Shown here piece by piece: positions 38,595 to 46,855 of a stretch of 64,000 nt of DNA. Positions within the stretch are counted from its first letter, which is position 1; every line of letters begins with the position of its first letter. The translations under genes and the position numbers were made by a program. The stretch covers positions 868,001 to 932,000 of the forward strand of contig NZ_VIUW01000001.1 in the NCBI RefSeq assembly GCF_007828725.1, in the 5' to 3' direction. Source of the stretch: Marihabitans asiaticum. GTDB lineage: Bacteria; Actinomycetota; Actinomycetes; Actinomycetales; Dermatophilaceae. The notes under the pieces are model-generated. The model did not search any database. It was given only the letters and a program-made list of their open reading frames with translations, and was not told the DNA's origin.

Positions 38595-38596
38595 GC

Positions 38597-39031
38597 GTGC
38601 CGACCACCGGCTGGGAGTTCATCATCCTCGTCGTCCTGGCCTACTTCCTCCTCGGCCCGGACCGGCTCCCGGACTACGCGGCGAAGCTCGCGCGGTTCGT
38701 CGTCCAGCTGCGCCGGCTCGCCGACGACGCCAAGGGCCAGCTCAAGGAGCAGATGGGACCGGACTACGAGGACGTCAACTGGCGGCAGTACGACCCGCGG
38801 CAGTACGACCCGCGCAAGATCGTGCGGCAGGCGCTGCTCGAGCCGCTGGACGACACCACGGCGTCCTCGAGGAGCGCTGACTCCCGGGCCGTGTCCACCT
38901 CATCGCCGGCGACACCCACGACCGTCGCGCACGGGACGCAGCCGGTGGAGGCCGAAGGCGCGGCACCGTCCTCCAGCGCGGGAGCCGGGCGCCGCAGCGG
39001 CCCCGCCCCCTTCGACGACGAAGCGACCTGA
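38597..39031 (+). CDS. tatB: Sec-independent translocase component TatB
   Basis: A 144-residue protein with the TatA/B arrangement: a short periplasmic start, a membrane helix (WEFIILVVLAYFLLGPDRL), then an amphipathic helix YAAKLARFVVQLRRLADDAK and a long polar tail. GPDRLPDY matches the conserved FGPerLP hinge. Placement straight after htrA, as in mycobacteria, supports TatB over TatA. It would dock twin-arginine substrates; the nearby L,D-transpeptidase at 43730 has a Tat-like signal. Confidence 0.88.
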   Translation: MPTTGWEFIILVVLAYFLLGPDRLPDYAAKLARFVVQLRRLADDAKGQLKEQMGPDYEDVNWRQYDPRQYDPRKIVRQALLEPLDDTTASSRSADSRAVSTSSPATPTTVAHGTQPVEAEGAAPSSSAGAGRRSGPAPFDDEAT

Positions 39032-39065
39032 CGGATCCGGGACCAGGTAAACCCGCCACCTGATC

Positions 39066-39085
39066 GAGTCGGACCTGACCGACTC
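39066..39085. terminator. Short hairpin between converging tatB and mrp
   Basis: GAGTCGG and CCGACTC pair over 7 bp with a 6-nt loop, midway between the two stops. A bidirectional terminator is likely but weak on sequence alone. Confidence 0.5.
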
Positions 39086-39090
39086 CTGGG

Positions 39091-40236
39091 CTAGCGACCC
39101 GTGGGGCTCAGCCCCAGCGACCGGCCGGCGAGGCCGCGGGAACGGGTCGCCAACCCCTTCGCGATGCCCCGGATCGCCACCGCAGCCGGGCTGTCCGGGT
39201 GGCCCAGGACGACCGGGGTCCCGGTGTCGGCGCCCTCGCGCAGGGTGACGTCGATAGGGACCTGCCCCAGCAGCGGGACCTCGGCGCCGATGGTCCGGGT
39301 GAGGCTCTCGGAGACGGTCTTCCCGCCGCCGGCGCCGAAGAGCTCCTGGCGGGTCCCGTCGGGCAGCTCGAGCCAGGACATGTTCTCGATGACGCCGACG
39401 ATGCGCTGGTGGGTCTGCGCGGCGATCGACCCCGCTCGCTCGGCGACCTCGGCCGCTGCCATCTGCGGGGTCGTGACCACGAGCAGCTCGCTGGTGGGGA
39501 TCAGCTGGGCCACCGAGATCGCGATGTCTCCGGTGCCGGGCGGCAGGTCGAGCAGCAGCACGTCGAGGTCGCCCCAGAAGACGTCGGCGAGGAACTGCTG
39601 CAGCGCTCGGTGCAGCATCGGGCCGCGCCAGACCACCGGCTGGTTGCCGGGGACGAACATCCCGATCGAGATCACCTTCACCTCGTGCGCCACCGGCGGG
39701 AGGATCATCTCGTCGACCTGCGTGGGCTGGCGGGTGACGCCGAGCATGCGCGGGATGGAGAAGCCGTAGATGTCGGCGTCGACGACGCCGACCTTGAGCC
39801 CCTGGTCGGCGAGCGAGGCCGCGAGGTTGGCGGTGATCGAGGACTTGCCGACCCCGCCCTTGCCCGAGGCGACGGCGTAGACGCGGGTCAGCGACCCCGG
39901 CTGGGCGAAGGGGACCTCGCGCTCGGCCTGACCGCCGCGCAGGTGGTTGCGCAGCTCGGCCCGCTGCTCGTCGGTCATCACGCCGAGGGTGACCGTGGCC
40001 GCGGTGACGCCGTCGATCGAGCGCAGCGCCTTCTCGGTGTCGGTGGTGAGCGTCTCCTTCATCGGGCAGCCGGAGACGGTGAGCAGGATCGTCGCGGTGG
40101 CGTGGCCGGATGCGTCGACCCCCGCGTCCTCCACCATGCCGAGCTCGGTGATCGGCTTGCGGATCTCGGGGTCCTGGACGGTGCTGAGCGCCTCGCGGAG
40201 CATCTCGTCGGTGATCGTGGGGTGGGTCGAGGGCAT
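39091..40236 (-). CDS. mrp: Mrp/NBP35 family Fe-S carrier ATPase
   Basis: A 381-residue P-loop protein with an N-terminal MIP18 (DUF59) domain (LREALSTVQDPEIRKPITELG, with the conserved Cys in VSGCPMKETL) and a ParA/MinD-like ATPase, deviant Walker A GKGGVGKSS near residue 125 and DADIYGFSIPRMLG. It is expected to carry or insert Fe-S clusters. The CxxC usual near the C-terminus of ApbC proteins is missing (ENMSWLELPDGT), as in other actinobacterial Mrp. ATG 40236 is 7 nt after TAGCAT, a box that overlaps the stop codon of the upstream DUF1003 gene. Confidence 0.92.
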   Translation of the reverse strand: MPSTHPTITDEMLREALSTVQDPEIRKPITELGMVEDAGVDASGHATATILLTVSGCPMKETLTTDTEKALRSIDGVTAATVTLGVMTDEQRAELRNHLRGGQAEREVPFAQPGSLTRVYAVASGKGGVGKSSITANLAASLADQGLKVGVVDADIYGFSIPRMLGVTRQPTQVDEMILPPVAHEVKVISIGMFVPGNQPVVWRGPMLHRALQQFLADVFWGDLDVLLLDLPPGTGDIAISVAQLIPTSELLVVTTPQMAAAEVAERAGSIAAQTHQRIVGVIENMSWLELPDGTRQELFGAGGGKTVSESLTRTIGAEVPLLGQVPIDVTLREGADTGTPVVLGHPDSPAAVAIRGIAKGLATRSRGLAGRSLGLSPTGR

Positions 40237-40246
40237 GGTCTCGATG

Positions 40247-40861
40247 CTAGGCGCTAGGCCGGTCGTCTCCATCATCGCCCGCCTCGGAGCCGGACTCGCG
40301 CAGCCGGACCTCCAGGCCCTTCTCCTCCATCTCCTCCAGCAACGACCGCAGCTCGCTGCGGACGAAGTCGCGGGTCGCCGCGTCGCGCAGGGCGATCCGC
40401 AGCGCCGCGACCTCCCGGGTGAGGTACTCGGTGTCCGCGAGCGCCCGCTCGGCCTGGACCCGGTCCTGCTCGAGGGCCACCCGGTCGCGGTCGTCCTGAC
40501 GGTTCTGCGCGAGGAGGATCAGCGGCGCGGCGTAGCTGGCCTGCAGCGAGAGGATGAGGGTGAGCAGGGTGTAGTTCAGCGCCCGCGGGTCGAACTGCGC
40601 GCTCTCGGGCATGAAGGTGTTCCACGCCAGCCACACCGCGACGAAGACGCTCATCCAGATGAGGAAGGTCGGCGTGCCCATGAAGCGGGCGAACTTCTCC
40701 GAGAGCACCCCGAAGCTCTCGCTGCTCAGCGCCGACGGCTTGCGCATCGCCCAGCGGCGCTGCAGCTCCCGCGGCTGGTCGACGCGGGTGGGGTCGACCC
40801 GGCCGGAGCCGGAGCGGCGCCGGCGCACCCTGTCCTGACGGTTCTTCTCGCGCTCACTCAT
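40247..40861 (-). CDS. DUF1003 membrane protein
   Basis: A 204-residue protein with a basic N-terminus, two membrane helices (about residues 66-85 and 98-118, the second holding the DUF1003 LQASYAAPLILLAQNRQDDRDR region) and a C-terminal coiled coil (EYLTREVAALRIALRD). Function unknown. The start overlaps the MgtE-N/CBS gene by ATGAGTGA. The order MgtE/CBS, DUF1003, mrp is the one I recall for Rv1232c-Rv1229c. Confidence 0.88.
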   Translation of the reverse strand: MSEREKNRQDRVRRRRSGSGRVDPTRVDQPRELQRRWAMRKPSALSSESFGVLSEKFARFMGTPTFLIWMSVFVAVWLAWNTFMPESAQFDPRALNYTLLTLILSLQASYAAPLILLAQNRQDDRDRVALEQDRVQAERALADTEYLTREVAALRIALRDAATRDFVRSELRSLLEEMEEKGLEVRLRESGSEAGDDGDDRPSA

Positions 40862-42122
40862 CGATGACCTCGTGCCGATCGTCGCGCCAGTCGTCGGGGA
40901 GGATGTGGTCGAGGACGTCGTCGACGGTCACCGCGCCGACGAGGTGGCCGTTCTCGTCGACGACCGGGACCGAGATGAGGTTGTAGGTCGCCAGGGTGCG
41001 GGTGATCCGGCCGAGCGGGGCGTCGGGGAGAAGGGGGTCGACCCCGGTGTCGAGGAAGAGCCCGACCGAGGAGTGCGGCGGCTCGCGCAGCAACCGCTGG
41101 AAGTGGATCATCCCGAGGTACTTCCCGGTCGGTGTCTCGTGCGGGGGACGGCAGACGTAGGCGGTGGAGGCCAGCCCGGCCGCGATCTCCTGGCGGCGGA
41201 TGATCGCCAGCGCCTCGGCGACCGAGTCGTCCGGGCCGAGGACGACTGGCTCGGTGGTCATCAGGCCACCGGCGGTGTTCTCGTCGTAGGTGAGCAGGCG
41301 CCGCAGCGGCTCGGCGTCGTCGGGCTGCATCAGCTGGAGCAGGGTCTCGGCCCGCTCGGGCGTGAGCGCGGAGAGCAGGTCGGCGGCGTCGTCGGGGTCC
41401 ATCGCCTCGAGGACCGCGGCGGCGCGGGACTCCTTGAGCGAGGAGAGGATCTCGGACTGCTCGTGCTCGTCGAGCTCCTGGAGGACGTCGGCGAGCCGCT
41501 CGTCGTCGAGGGCGTCGACGACCTCGCTGCGTCGCTTCGCCGGCAGATCGGTGACCACCTCGGCGAGGTCGGCCGGCTTGGAGTCCTCGAACTGCTCGAG
41601 GAACTTCACCGCTGCCTGGTCGGCGTCGGTGGCGTGCAGCCCGGTGACGTCCTCGACGGGGACGGTGAAGGTCTCGCCGCGTCGCCGGGTGAGCAGGCCG
41701 CGTGTGCTCTTGCGGCCGGAGCGGACGAAGACCCGCCGGACGAGCCAGTCGCGGGTGGGCGTCTGCTCGACCCCGATGTCCTCGACCGTGGCCTCCACCG
41801 GGCCGTCGTCGCCGCGCACCGTCACCTGCCGCTCGAGCAGCTCGGCGAGCACGAGGGTCTCGTTGGCGCGCTGCTCGAAGCGGCGCATGTTGACCAGCCC
41901 GGTGGTGATGACCTGGCCGCCCTCGACCGAGGTGACCCGGGTCATCGGCACGAAGACGCGGCGCGCGCCGGGGACCTCGATTACCATCCCGATGGCGCGG
42001 GGTCGGCGGCCGCTGCCGAAGGTCACGACGACGTCCCGGACCCGGCCCACCTGGTCGCCGAGCGGGTCGAAGACCCTCAGGCCCGCGAGACGGGCGACGT
42101 AGAAGCGGGCGGCAGCACTCAC
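40854..42122 (-). CDS. PRC-barrel, MgtE-N and CBS domain protein
   Basis: A 422-residue soluble protein. N-terminal PRC-barrel-like segments (LRVFDPLGDQVGRVRDVVV and a second near residue 100) are followed by an MgtE_N helical superhelix (LPAKRRSEVVDALDDERLAD, MDPDDAADLLSALTPERAE) and a pair of CBS domains ending VVDENGHLVGAVTVDDVLDH. It lacks the membrane channel of MgtE, so it is not itself a Mg transporter; it may sense Mg or adenosine nucleotides and act on a partner such as the DUF1003 protein. That role is inference. Confidence 0.88.
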   Translation of the reverse strand: MSAAARFYVARLAGLRVFDPLGDQVGRVRDVVVTFGSGRRPRAIGMVIEVPGARRVFVPMTRVTSVEGGQVITTGLVNMRRFEQRANETLVLAELLERQVTVRGDDGPVEATVEDIGVEQTPTRDWLVRRVFVRSGRKSTRGLLTRRRGETFTVPVEDVTGLHATDADQAAVKFLEQFEDSKPADLAEVVTDLPAKRRSEVVDALDDERLADVLQELDEHEQSEILSSLKESRAAAVLEAMDPDDAADLLSALTPERAETLLQLMQPDDAEPLRRLLTYDENTAGGLMTTEPVVLGPDDSVAEALAIIRRQEIAAGLASTAYVCRPPHETPTGKYLGMIHFQRLLREPPHSSVGLFLDTGVDPLLPDAPLGRITRTLATYNLISVPVVDENGHLVGAVTVDDVLDHILPDDWRDDRHEVIDE

Positions 42123-42127
42123 GCCGG

Positions 42128-42646
42128 TCAGGGTAGTGGGCGCACCACCTCGGCGACGAGCGTCGTCGGTGGCGGGCGGTCGGGTGACTCCACCGGTCGG
42201 CCCGCCGGGCGGATCAGCCAGATGCGGGACTCGGCGCGCCAGCGCGAGACGATGTCAGGTCCGCCGCCGATGCGCTCGGCGCGCAGGAGGGCGGTGGCAG
42301 CGGTCCACGGGTCGCCGGCGTCACTCCCTTCGCCCGGCGGCTGCGTCACCGACGACGAAGGGGGGACCAGCTCGGCCGCAGTGGCCGGCAGGACGAGGAG
42401 GCGACGGCCGTCTCCCTTCGACCGCAGGATGACGTGCAGCGGGGCGGGCGGGGCCGCCAGGTCACCGAGCTCGGGCTCCGGGCCGCCCGCGACCACGAGG
42501 AGCGAGCCGGAGGGGCCCGCCGGGCTGCCGGCGGGCACCGGGGCGAACCACGTCGCCCGGTCGCGATCGGTGCGGAGCCAGACGATGTCGCTGCGGTGCA
42601 GCGCTGCCTCGAGCACCGCGCCGAGGTCCGTGCGTCGGGTGCTCAC
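42128..42646 (-). CDS. Conserved hypothetical protein
   Basis: A 172-residue protein beginning VSTRRTDLGAVLEAALHRSD. I recognise no catalytic motif; the alternation of strands such as SLLVVAGG and LHVILRS and the Pro/Ser-rich middle suggest a small alpha/beta protein with a loop. GTG 42646 lies 6 nt after TACGCT on this strand, so the transcript is probably leaderless. It is 5 nt upstream of the MgtE-N/CBS gene and likely co-transcribed with it, mrp and DUF1003. Confidence 0.72.
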   Translation of the reverse strand: MSTRRTDLGAVLEAALHRSDIVWLRTDRDRATWFAPVPAGSPAGPSGSLLVVAGGPEPELGDLAAPPAPLHVILRSKGDGRRLLVLPATAAELVPPSSSVTQPPGEGSDAGDPWTAATALLRAERIGGGPDIVSRWRAESRIWLIRPAGRPVESPDRPPPTTLVAEVVRPLP

Positions 42647-42685
42647 CGCGACAGCGTAGAGGCGGGCGCTGCTACGTTCGACGCC
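42647..42685. promoter_or_regulatory. Compact divergent promoter with two leaderless -10 boxes
   Basis: In 39 bp between divergent GTG starts lie TACGCT on the minus strand (42658-42653, 6 nt from its GTG) and TACGTT on the plus strand (42673-42678, 7 nt from its GTG). There is no room for untranslated leaders. Confidence 0.7.
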
Positions 42686-43552
42686 GTGAGCGACCCGGAG
42701 CAGCCCCGTCGGTCCGTCCTCTACCTGCCCGCGAGCAACCCGCGGGCGCTGGAGAAGGCGAAGACCCTTCCCGTCGATACGCTCGTCCTCGATCTCGAGG
42801 ACGCAGTGGCGCCGGAGGACAAGGCCGCCGCCCGCGCGGCGGCGTGCGCGGCCGTGGGGTCGGGGGAGTACGGCCACCGCGAGCTCACCGTGCGGGTCAA
42901 CGCGGTCGGTACCCCCTGGCACGAGGAGGACCTGGCGGCGGTCGCCGCGGTGGGGCCGGACGCGGTGGTCGTGCCCAAGGTCGAGTCGGCGGAGCAGGTG
43001 CGCGAGGTGCTCGACGCGCTGGCTGCGGCCGGCGCACCGGAGACCACCACGGTCTGGCCGATGATCGAGACCGCGCGAGCGGTCGTGCACGCCACTGACA
43101 TCGCTGCTGGGTCCGACCGGGTCGCGGCGCTCGTGCTCGGGACCAACGACCTGCTGGCGCAGCTGCGCGCGCAGCCGGTCGCCGACCGCTCCCCGCTGCT
43201 GGTGGCGATGTCGATGGTGGTCCTCGCGGCCCGCGCGGTCGGGGCGGTCGCGCTCGACGGGGTGTACAACGCGGTCCGCGACGAGGAGGGGCTGCGCCGC
43301 GAGTGCGAGCAGGCCCGGGACCTTGGTTTCGACGGCAAGACCCTCATCCATCCGACCCAGGTCGGCCCGTGCAACGAGGTCTTCGCCCCGGGCGAGACCG
43401 AGGTGGAGGCGGCGAAGGGGGTCGTGGCCGCCTGGGAGGGCCGCGACGGCGGGGGAGTTGCGGTGCACGAGGGTCAGATGATCGAGGAGCTCCACGTCGC
43501 CCAGGCCCGCCGGGTGCTGGCCGTCGAGCGGGCGATCCGCGAGCGCCGCTGA
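42686..43552 (+). CDS. HpcH/HpaI aldolase / CitE-like C-C lyase
   Basis: A 288-residue TIM-barrel lyase of the citrate-lyase beta-subunit (CitE) type. RSVLYLPASNPRALEKA, VDTLVLDLEDAVAPEDK, VVVPKVESAEQV and FDGKTLIHPTQV mark the metal and acyl-CoA site. Stand-alone CitE proteins act on beta-hydroxyacyl-CoA compounds such as malyl-CoA or citramalyl-CoA; the substrate here is unknown. GTG 42686 is 7 nt after TACGTT, a probable leaderless start. Confidence 0.88.
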   Translation: MSDPEQPRRSVLYLPASNPRALEKAKTLPVDTLVLDLEDAVAPEDKAAARAAACAAVGSGEYGHRELTVRVNAVGTPWHEEDLAAVAAVGPDAVVVPKVESAEQVREVLDALAAAGAPETTTVWPMIETARAVVHATDIAAGSDRVAALVLGTNDLLAQLRAQPVADRSPLLVAMSMVVLAARAVGAVALDGVYNAVRDEEGLRRECEQARDLGFDGKTLIHPTQVGPCNEVFAPGETEVEAAKGVVAAWEGRDGGGVAVHEGQMIEELHVAQARRVLAVERAIRERR

Positions 43553-43586
43553 TACCGGTTCGGCAACGGTCGGCCGGGTTTGGGGC

Positions 43587-43622
43587 GTGAGTATTCCCTC
43601 ACTCCGAGGGTCGGCGTAGCCT
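43587..43622 (+). promoter_or_regulatory. Putative L,D-transpeptidase promoter
   Basis: TAGCCT at 43617-43622 is a candidate -10 box, which would give a leader of about 100 nt. An inverted repeat GTGAG-TATTCC-CTCAC (43587-43602) lies at the -35 region and could be an operator. The GC-rich leader can fold, but no known riboswitch signature is recognised. Confidence 0.4.
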
Positions 43623-43729
43623 GCCGTGTATCCGAGGTCCACCGGGGAAGCGCCGTCGCCGCGGCGCCGGTCCGAGGACACCGGCCGCGGCGCGGGGAGC
43701 GCTCGGACCGATGAGCAGTGGGAGAGATG

Positions 43730-44725
43730 ATGACGAGATACCAGCCACGCCACACCGCTGATGTACGCGACACCGGGCGCCGCCTGCTCGTCCGGGGCGG
43801 AGCCGCCGCGACCGTCATGGGAGCGGCGACCCTCGGGCTGCCCGGCGCCGCGCAGGCAGCCCTGCCGATGCTGCGCTACGGCTCTCGTGGCTCGGCGGTG
43901 GTCACGCTGCAGAAGAAGCTGCGCACGCTCGGCTACTCGGTCTCGACCGACGGCATCTTCGGCCCCAACGTGCTGCGCAACGTCAAGGCCTTCCAGCGGA
44001 GGGCGAAGCTGGGAGTCGACGGCATCGTCGGACCGAACACCTGGGCTGCGCTGGACCGGGCCACGTCCGGTGGCTCTGAGCCGGATCCCCAGCCCGAGCC
44101 GAGCGACCCCAAGCCCGAGCCGAGCGACCCCAAGCCCGAGCCGAAGCCCACCGGGTCGCGCCCGATGCTGCGGCCCGGGTCGCGCGGGAGCCACGTGACC
44201 TACCTGCAGCGGCAGCTGTCGAGCCACGGCTTCTGGGTCGGGAGCATCGACGGCAGCTACGGTCACCTCACCTCGCAGGCCGTCATGTGCCTGCAGAAGA
44301 CCTACGGCCTCGGTCGGGACGGGGTCTGCGGACCCAACACCTGGTCGGCAGTGGGGCGGATCAGCCGCCCTCGAGCGGCGTACTACAGCGGCAACGGGAT
44401 CGAGATCGACCTGCGCCGTCAGGTGCTGCGCGTCGTCGAGGGCGGTCGGGTGAAGTGGGCCTTCAACACCAGCACCGGCACGTCCCGGACGCCGACGCCC
44501 CGAGGCACCTACCGCAACTTCCGGCGGGTGAACAAGATGGACTACTCGCCCCTGGGCAAGCTGTGGCGACCCGTCTACTTCTACCGCGGTTACGCCATCC
44601 ACGGCTCGACCTCGATTCCCGGCTACCCCGCCTCGCACGGGTGCGCTCGGGTGAGCAACGCCGCGATGGACTACATCTGGGCCAGGAACCTCGCCCCGAT
44701 CGGGCGGTCCGTCCGCGTCTACTGA
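43730..44725 (+). CDS. L,D-transpeptidase with two peptidoglycan-binding domains (Tat-type signal)
   Basis: A 331-residue exported enzyme. The N-terminus has a twin-arginine-like signal (TGRRLLVRGGAAATVMG, cut near AAQA). Two PG_binding_1 domains follow (MLRYGSRGSAVVTLQKKLRTL and MLRPGSRGSHVTYLQRQLSSH), joined by a Pro/Glu/Lys linker with the repeat KPEPSDP. The YkuD domain ends in HGSTS...SHGCARVS with catalytic Cys305. It makes 3-3 cross-links or attaches proteins to peptidoglycan. ATG 43730 has GGGAG 5 nt upstream. A paralogue follows directly. Confidence 0.9.
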   Translation: MTRYQPRHTADVRDTGRRLLVRGGAAATVMGAATLGLPGAAQAALPMLRYGSRGSAVVTLQKKLRTLGYSVSTDGIFGPNVLRNVKAFQRRAKLGVDGIVGPNTWAALDRATSGGSEPDPQPEPSDPKPEPSDPKPEPKPTGSRPMLRPGSRGSHVTYLQRQLSSHGFWVGSIDGSYGHLTSQAVMCLQKTYGLGRDGVCGPNTWSAVGRISRPRAAYYSGNGIEIDLRRQVLRVVEGGRVKWAFNTSTGTSRTPTPRGTYRNFRRVNKMDYSPLGKLWRPVYFYRGYAIHGSTSIPGYPASHGCARVSNAAMDYIWARNLAPIGRSVRVY

Positions 44726-44866
44726 CGACGTGAGGTCTGCCGACGAGCCTCGCGGGTGCAGTGGATCACAGGTCTGTCACGACCGGCGAGTGCTCCGCAC
44801 CTGGCCTGGGTCCGTGAGGTCTCGTGGGCCCGCACGACCACCCCAGCGCATCAGCAGGAGAGCCGC

Positions 44867-45904
44867 ATGACCGTCCACCCCAGAGGCCGTTTCGGCGTCG
44901 CCACCGTGGCCGGCCTGGCCACCATCACCATGGCGGTGTCCGCCTGTGGCACGGGGCAGAGCGACGACGGCCAGGCGTCGGACGCGACGAGTCGGCCGGC
45001 GCAGACCGCGTCGACGTCGAGCCCGACCTCGGCCGCCTCCTCGACCTCCTCATCGCGCCGCTCCACGTCGGACTCGCCGTCGACCTCGGACTCAGGGTCT
45101 GCCTCGGCGACGTCGAGCACCTCGACGCCCCGCTCGACGTCGACATCCGCGACCGCGAGCTCGTCCACCTCGACCCCGTCAACGTCGAGCTCGCCCACGC
45201 CGAGTCGCTCCACCTCGAAGTCGTCGACCTCCAGCACAACCACGGCGACGGCGTCGCCGAGCCCGAGCTCTACCCCTTCGCCCTCGTCCTCCAGCCCCGC
45301 CCCGACCACGCTCCGGCCGGGAGACTCGGGAGAGCAGGTCACCGCGCTGCAGCGCAGGCTGGCCGGTCTCGGCTACTGGCTGGGCACCGCAGACGGGAAC
45401 TACGGCGGGCTGACCGTGCAGGCGGTCCTCGCCTTCCAGAAGGCCAACGGGCTGGGCCGCGACGGGCTCGTCGGGCCCGCCACCCGCGCCGCGCTGGAGT
45501 CGGCCGGCCGTCCCACCGCCCGCGGTGGTGGGCCCGCGGACCGCGTCGAGATCGACCTGCAGCGCCAGCTCCTCCTCGTCGTGCGCGGCGGCGCGGTCCA
45601 GGTGGCGCTCAACACGAGCACCGGCAGCGGCGAGCTGTACGAGACCGAGGACGGCGAGCAGGTCCGGGCGACCACGCCGACGGGCAGCTTCAGCGTCTTC
45701 CGTGGGGTGGACAAGATGGATGAGTCCGACCTCGGCAAGCTCTGGCGGCCGCGCTACTTCTACCGCGGGTGGGCAGTTCACGGCGCCACCAGCGTCCCCG
45801 CGTACCCGGCCTCGCACGGGTGCGCGCGGGTGAGCAACCCCGCGATGGACATGATCTGGGCCAAGGACCTCATGCCGGTCGGCAGTGCCGTGGTCGTGTT
45901 GTGA
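44867..45904 (+). CDS. L,D-transpeptidase lipoprotein with Ser/Thr-rich linker
   Basis: A 345-residue paralogue of the previous enzyme, anchored instead as a lipoprotein (lipobox AVSAC, Cys27). Then come about 110 residues almost entirely Ser, Thr and Pro, one PG_binding_1 domain (LRPGDSGEQVTALQRRLAGLGYW) and a YkuD domain with SHGCARVS, catalytic Cys319. The linker should hold the enzyme away from the membrane and could be glycosylated. ATG 44867 has AGGAG 7 nt upstream. The linker DNA is a run of TCG/ACC-rich codons prone to length change. Confidence 0.9.
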   Translation: MTVHPRGRFGVATVAGLATITMAVSACGTGQSDDGQASDATSRPAQTASTSSPTSAASSTSSSRRSTSDSPSTSDSGSASATSSTSTPRSTSTSATASSSTSTPSTSSSPTPSRSTSKSSTSSTTTATASPSPSSTPSPSSSSPAPTTLRPGDSGEQVTALQRRLAGLGYWLGTADGNYGGLTVQAVLAFQKANGLGRDGLVGPATRAALESAGRPTARGGGPADRVEIDLQRQLLLVVRGGAVQVALNTSTGSGELYETEDGEQVRATTPTGSFSVFRGVDKMDESDLGKLWRPRYFYRGWAVHGATSVPAYPASHGCARVSNPAMDMIWAKDLMPVGSAVVVL

Positions 45905-45947
45905 CCGAGCGCTCGGGTCTGTGCCTCTGGTCTGGGATGATGTCCTC

Positions 45948-46544
45948 ATGAGTCAGCCGGCAGGTCGCCCGATCCGTGAGCAGGTGCTGCGCCTGGAGTT
46001 CCCCCAGTCGCTCGGCACCTACGACAGCTACGAGCAGGCGCAGAAGGCGGTCGACTACCTCTCCGACCACGAGTTCCCGGTCGAGAACGTCATGCTCGTC
46101 GGGACCGACCTCAAGCAGATCGAGCGGGTCACCGGGCGGCTCACGACCGGGCGGGTCCTGCTCGGCGGACTGCTGTCCGGTGTCTGGATCGGGATGTTCG
46201 TCGGTCTCGTCTTCGCGATGTTCGAGGGGGGCGAGGACATCGTCATGCGGATGATCTCGACCGTCCTCGTCGGCGCGCTCTTCGGGCTCGTCTGGGCGTG
46301 GCTCGGCTACCGGGCGACCGGGGGGCACCGCGACTTCACCTCGATCAGCCAGGTCGTCGCCACCCGCTACGAGCTGCTCGTCGAGCACCGCAACGCCCAA
46401 CAGGCCCGCGAGTTCCTGGCCGAGCACGACCCGATGCGCGCCGCGGAGGAGCGGGCCCGTCAGATCCGTGCCGACGCCGACCGCGCGGCGGCCGCGCAGG
46501 CGGCCCGAGCCGGGACCGACCCCGCCGCCCCTCCCACCCCGTAG
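45948..46544 (+). CDS. General-stress (YflT-like) membrane protein
   Basis: A 198-residue protein. The N-terminal YDSYEQAQKAVDYLSDHEFPVENVMLVGTDLK is the domain found in general stress proteins of the YflT/17M type (cited as residues about 25-56). Two Gly-rich membrane helices follow (GGLLSGVWIGMFVGLVFAM and LVGALFGLVWAWLGY), then a cytosolic Ala/Arg-rich helix. Role unknown, probably stress-linked. It lies downstream of the two L,D-transpeptidases and ends next to the 56-bp repeat array. Confidence 0.8.
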   Translation: MSQPAGRPIREQVLRLEFPQSLGTYDSYEQAQKAVDYLSDHEFPVENVMLVGTDLKQIERVTGRLTTGRVLLGGLLSGVWIGMFVGLVFAMFEGGEDIVMRMISTVLVGALFGLVWAWLGYRATGGHRDFTSISQVVATRYELLVEHRNAQQAREFLAEHDPMRAAEERARQIRADADRAAAAQAARAGTDPAAPPTP

Positions 46545-46556
46545 ACCCACCCCTTC

Positions 46557-46855
46557 GCAGATCCCCGGGGAGCCTCAGACGAGCGGTCGCCCTTCGGCGG
46601 ATCCCGCCCTGTGCAGATCCCCGGGGAGCCTCAGACGAGCGGTCGCCCTCCGGCGGATCCCGCCCTGCGCAGATCCCCGGGGAGCCTCAGACGAGTGGTC
46701 GCCCTCCGGCGGGCCCCGCCCTGTGCAGATCCCCGGGGAGCCTCAGACGAGCGGTCGGCCTCCGGTGGGCCCCGCCCTGTGCAGATCCCCGCGGAGCCTC
46801 AGACGAGCGGTCGGCCTCCGGTGGGCCCCGCCCTGTGCAGATCCCCGGGGAGCTG
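46557..46855. repeat. Tandem array of a 56-bp unit (five full copies plus a partial)
   Basis: The block GCAGATCCCC starts at 46557, 46613, 46669, 46725, 46781 and 46837, an exact period of 56 bp. Each unit also holds GGAGCCTCAGACGAG and ends near CCGCCCTGT. Neighbouring units are most alike (1-2 share GGATCCCG, 3-5 share GGGCCCCG), suggesting stepwise duplication. The array lies between converging genes and runs into the 3' end of pdxT, whose stop codon is in the fifth unit. The period is not a multiple of three, and there are no unique spacers. Confidence 0.9.

Noticed and set aside
39091-40236. Damaged mrp because the C-terminal CxxC is absent
   Set aside because: Actinobacterial Mrp proteins commonly lack it, and all P-loop and MIP18 features are intact.
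40854-42122. Magnesium transporter MgtE
   Set aside because: It has MgtE_N and CBS domains but no membrane channel domain.
43623-43729. c-di-AMP (ydaO-type) riboswitch before the L,D-transpeptidase
   Set aside because: Such switches often precede wall-enzyme genes, but the conserved GGGGUGAAU and following core are not found in this leader.
42128-44638. 836-codon minus-strand frame suggesting a very large protein
   Set aside because: Only the last 172 codons look like a gene; the rest is antisense to the CitE-like and L,D-transpeptidase genes. GTG 42646 with TACGCT upstream is a sound start.
46557-46855. CRISPR array
   Set aside because: The 56-bp units are contiguous and similar along their whole length with no unique spacers, and there are no cas genes.
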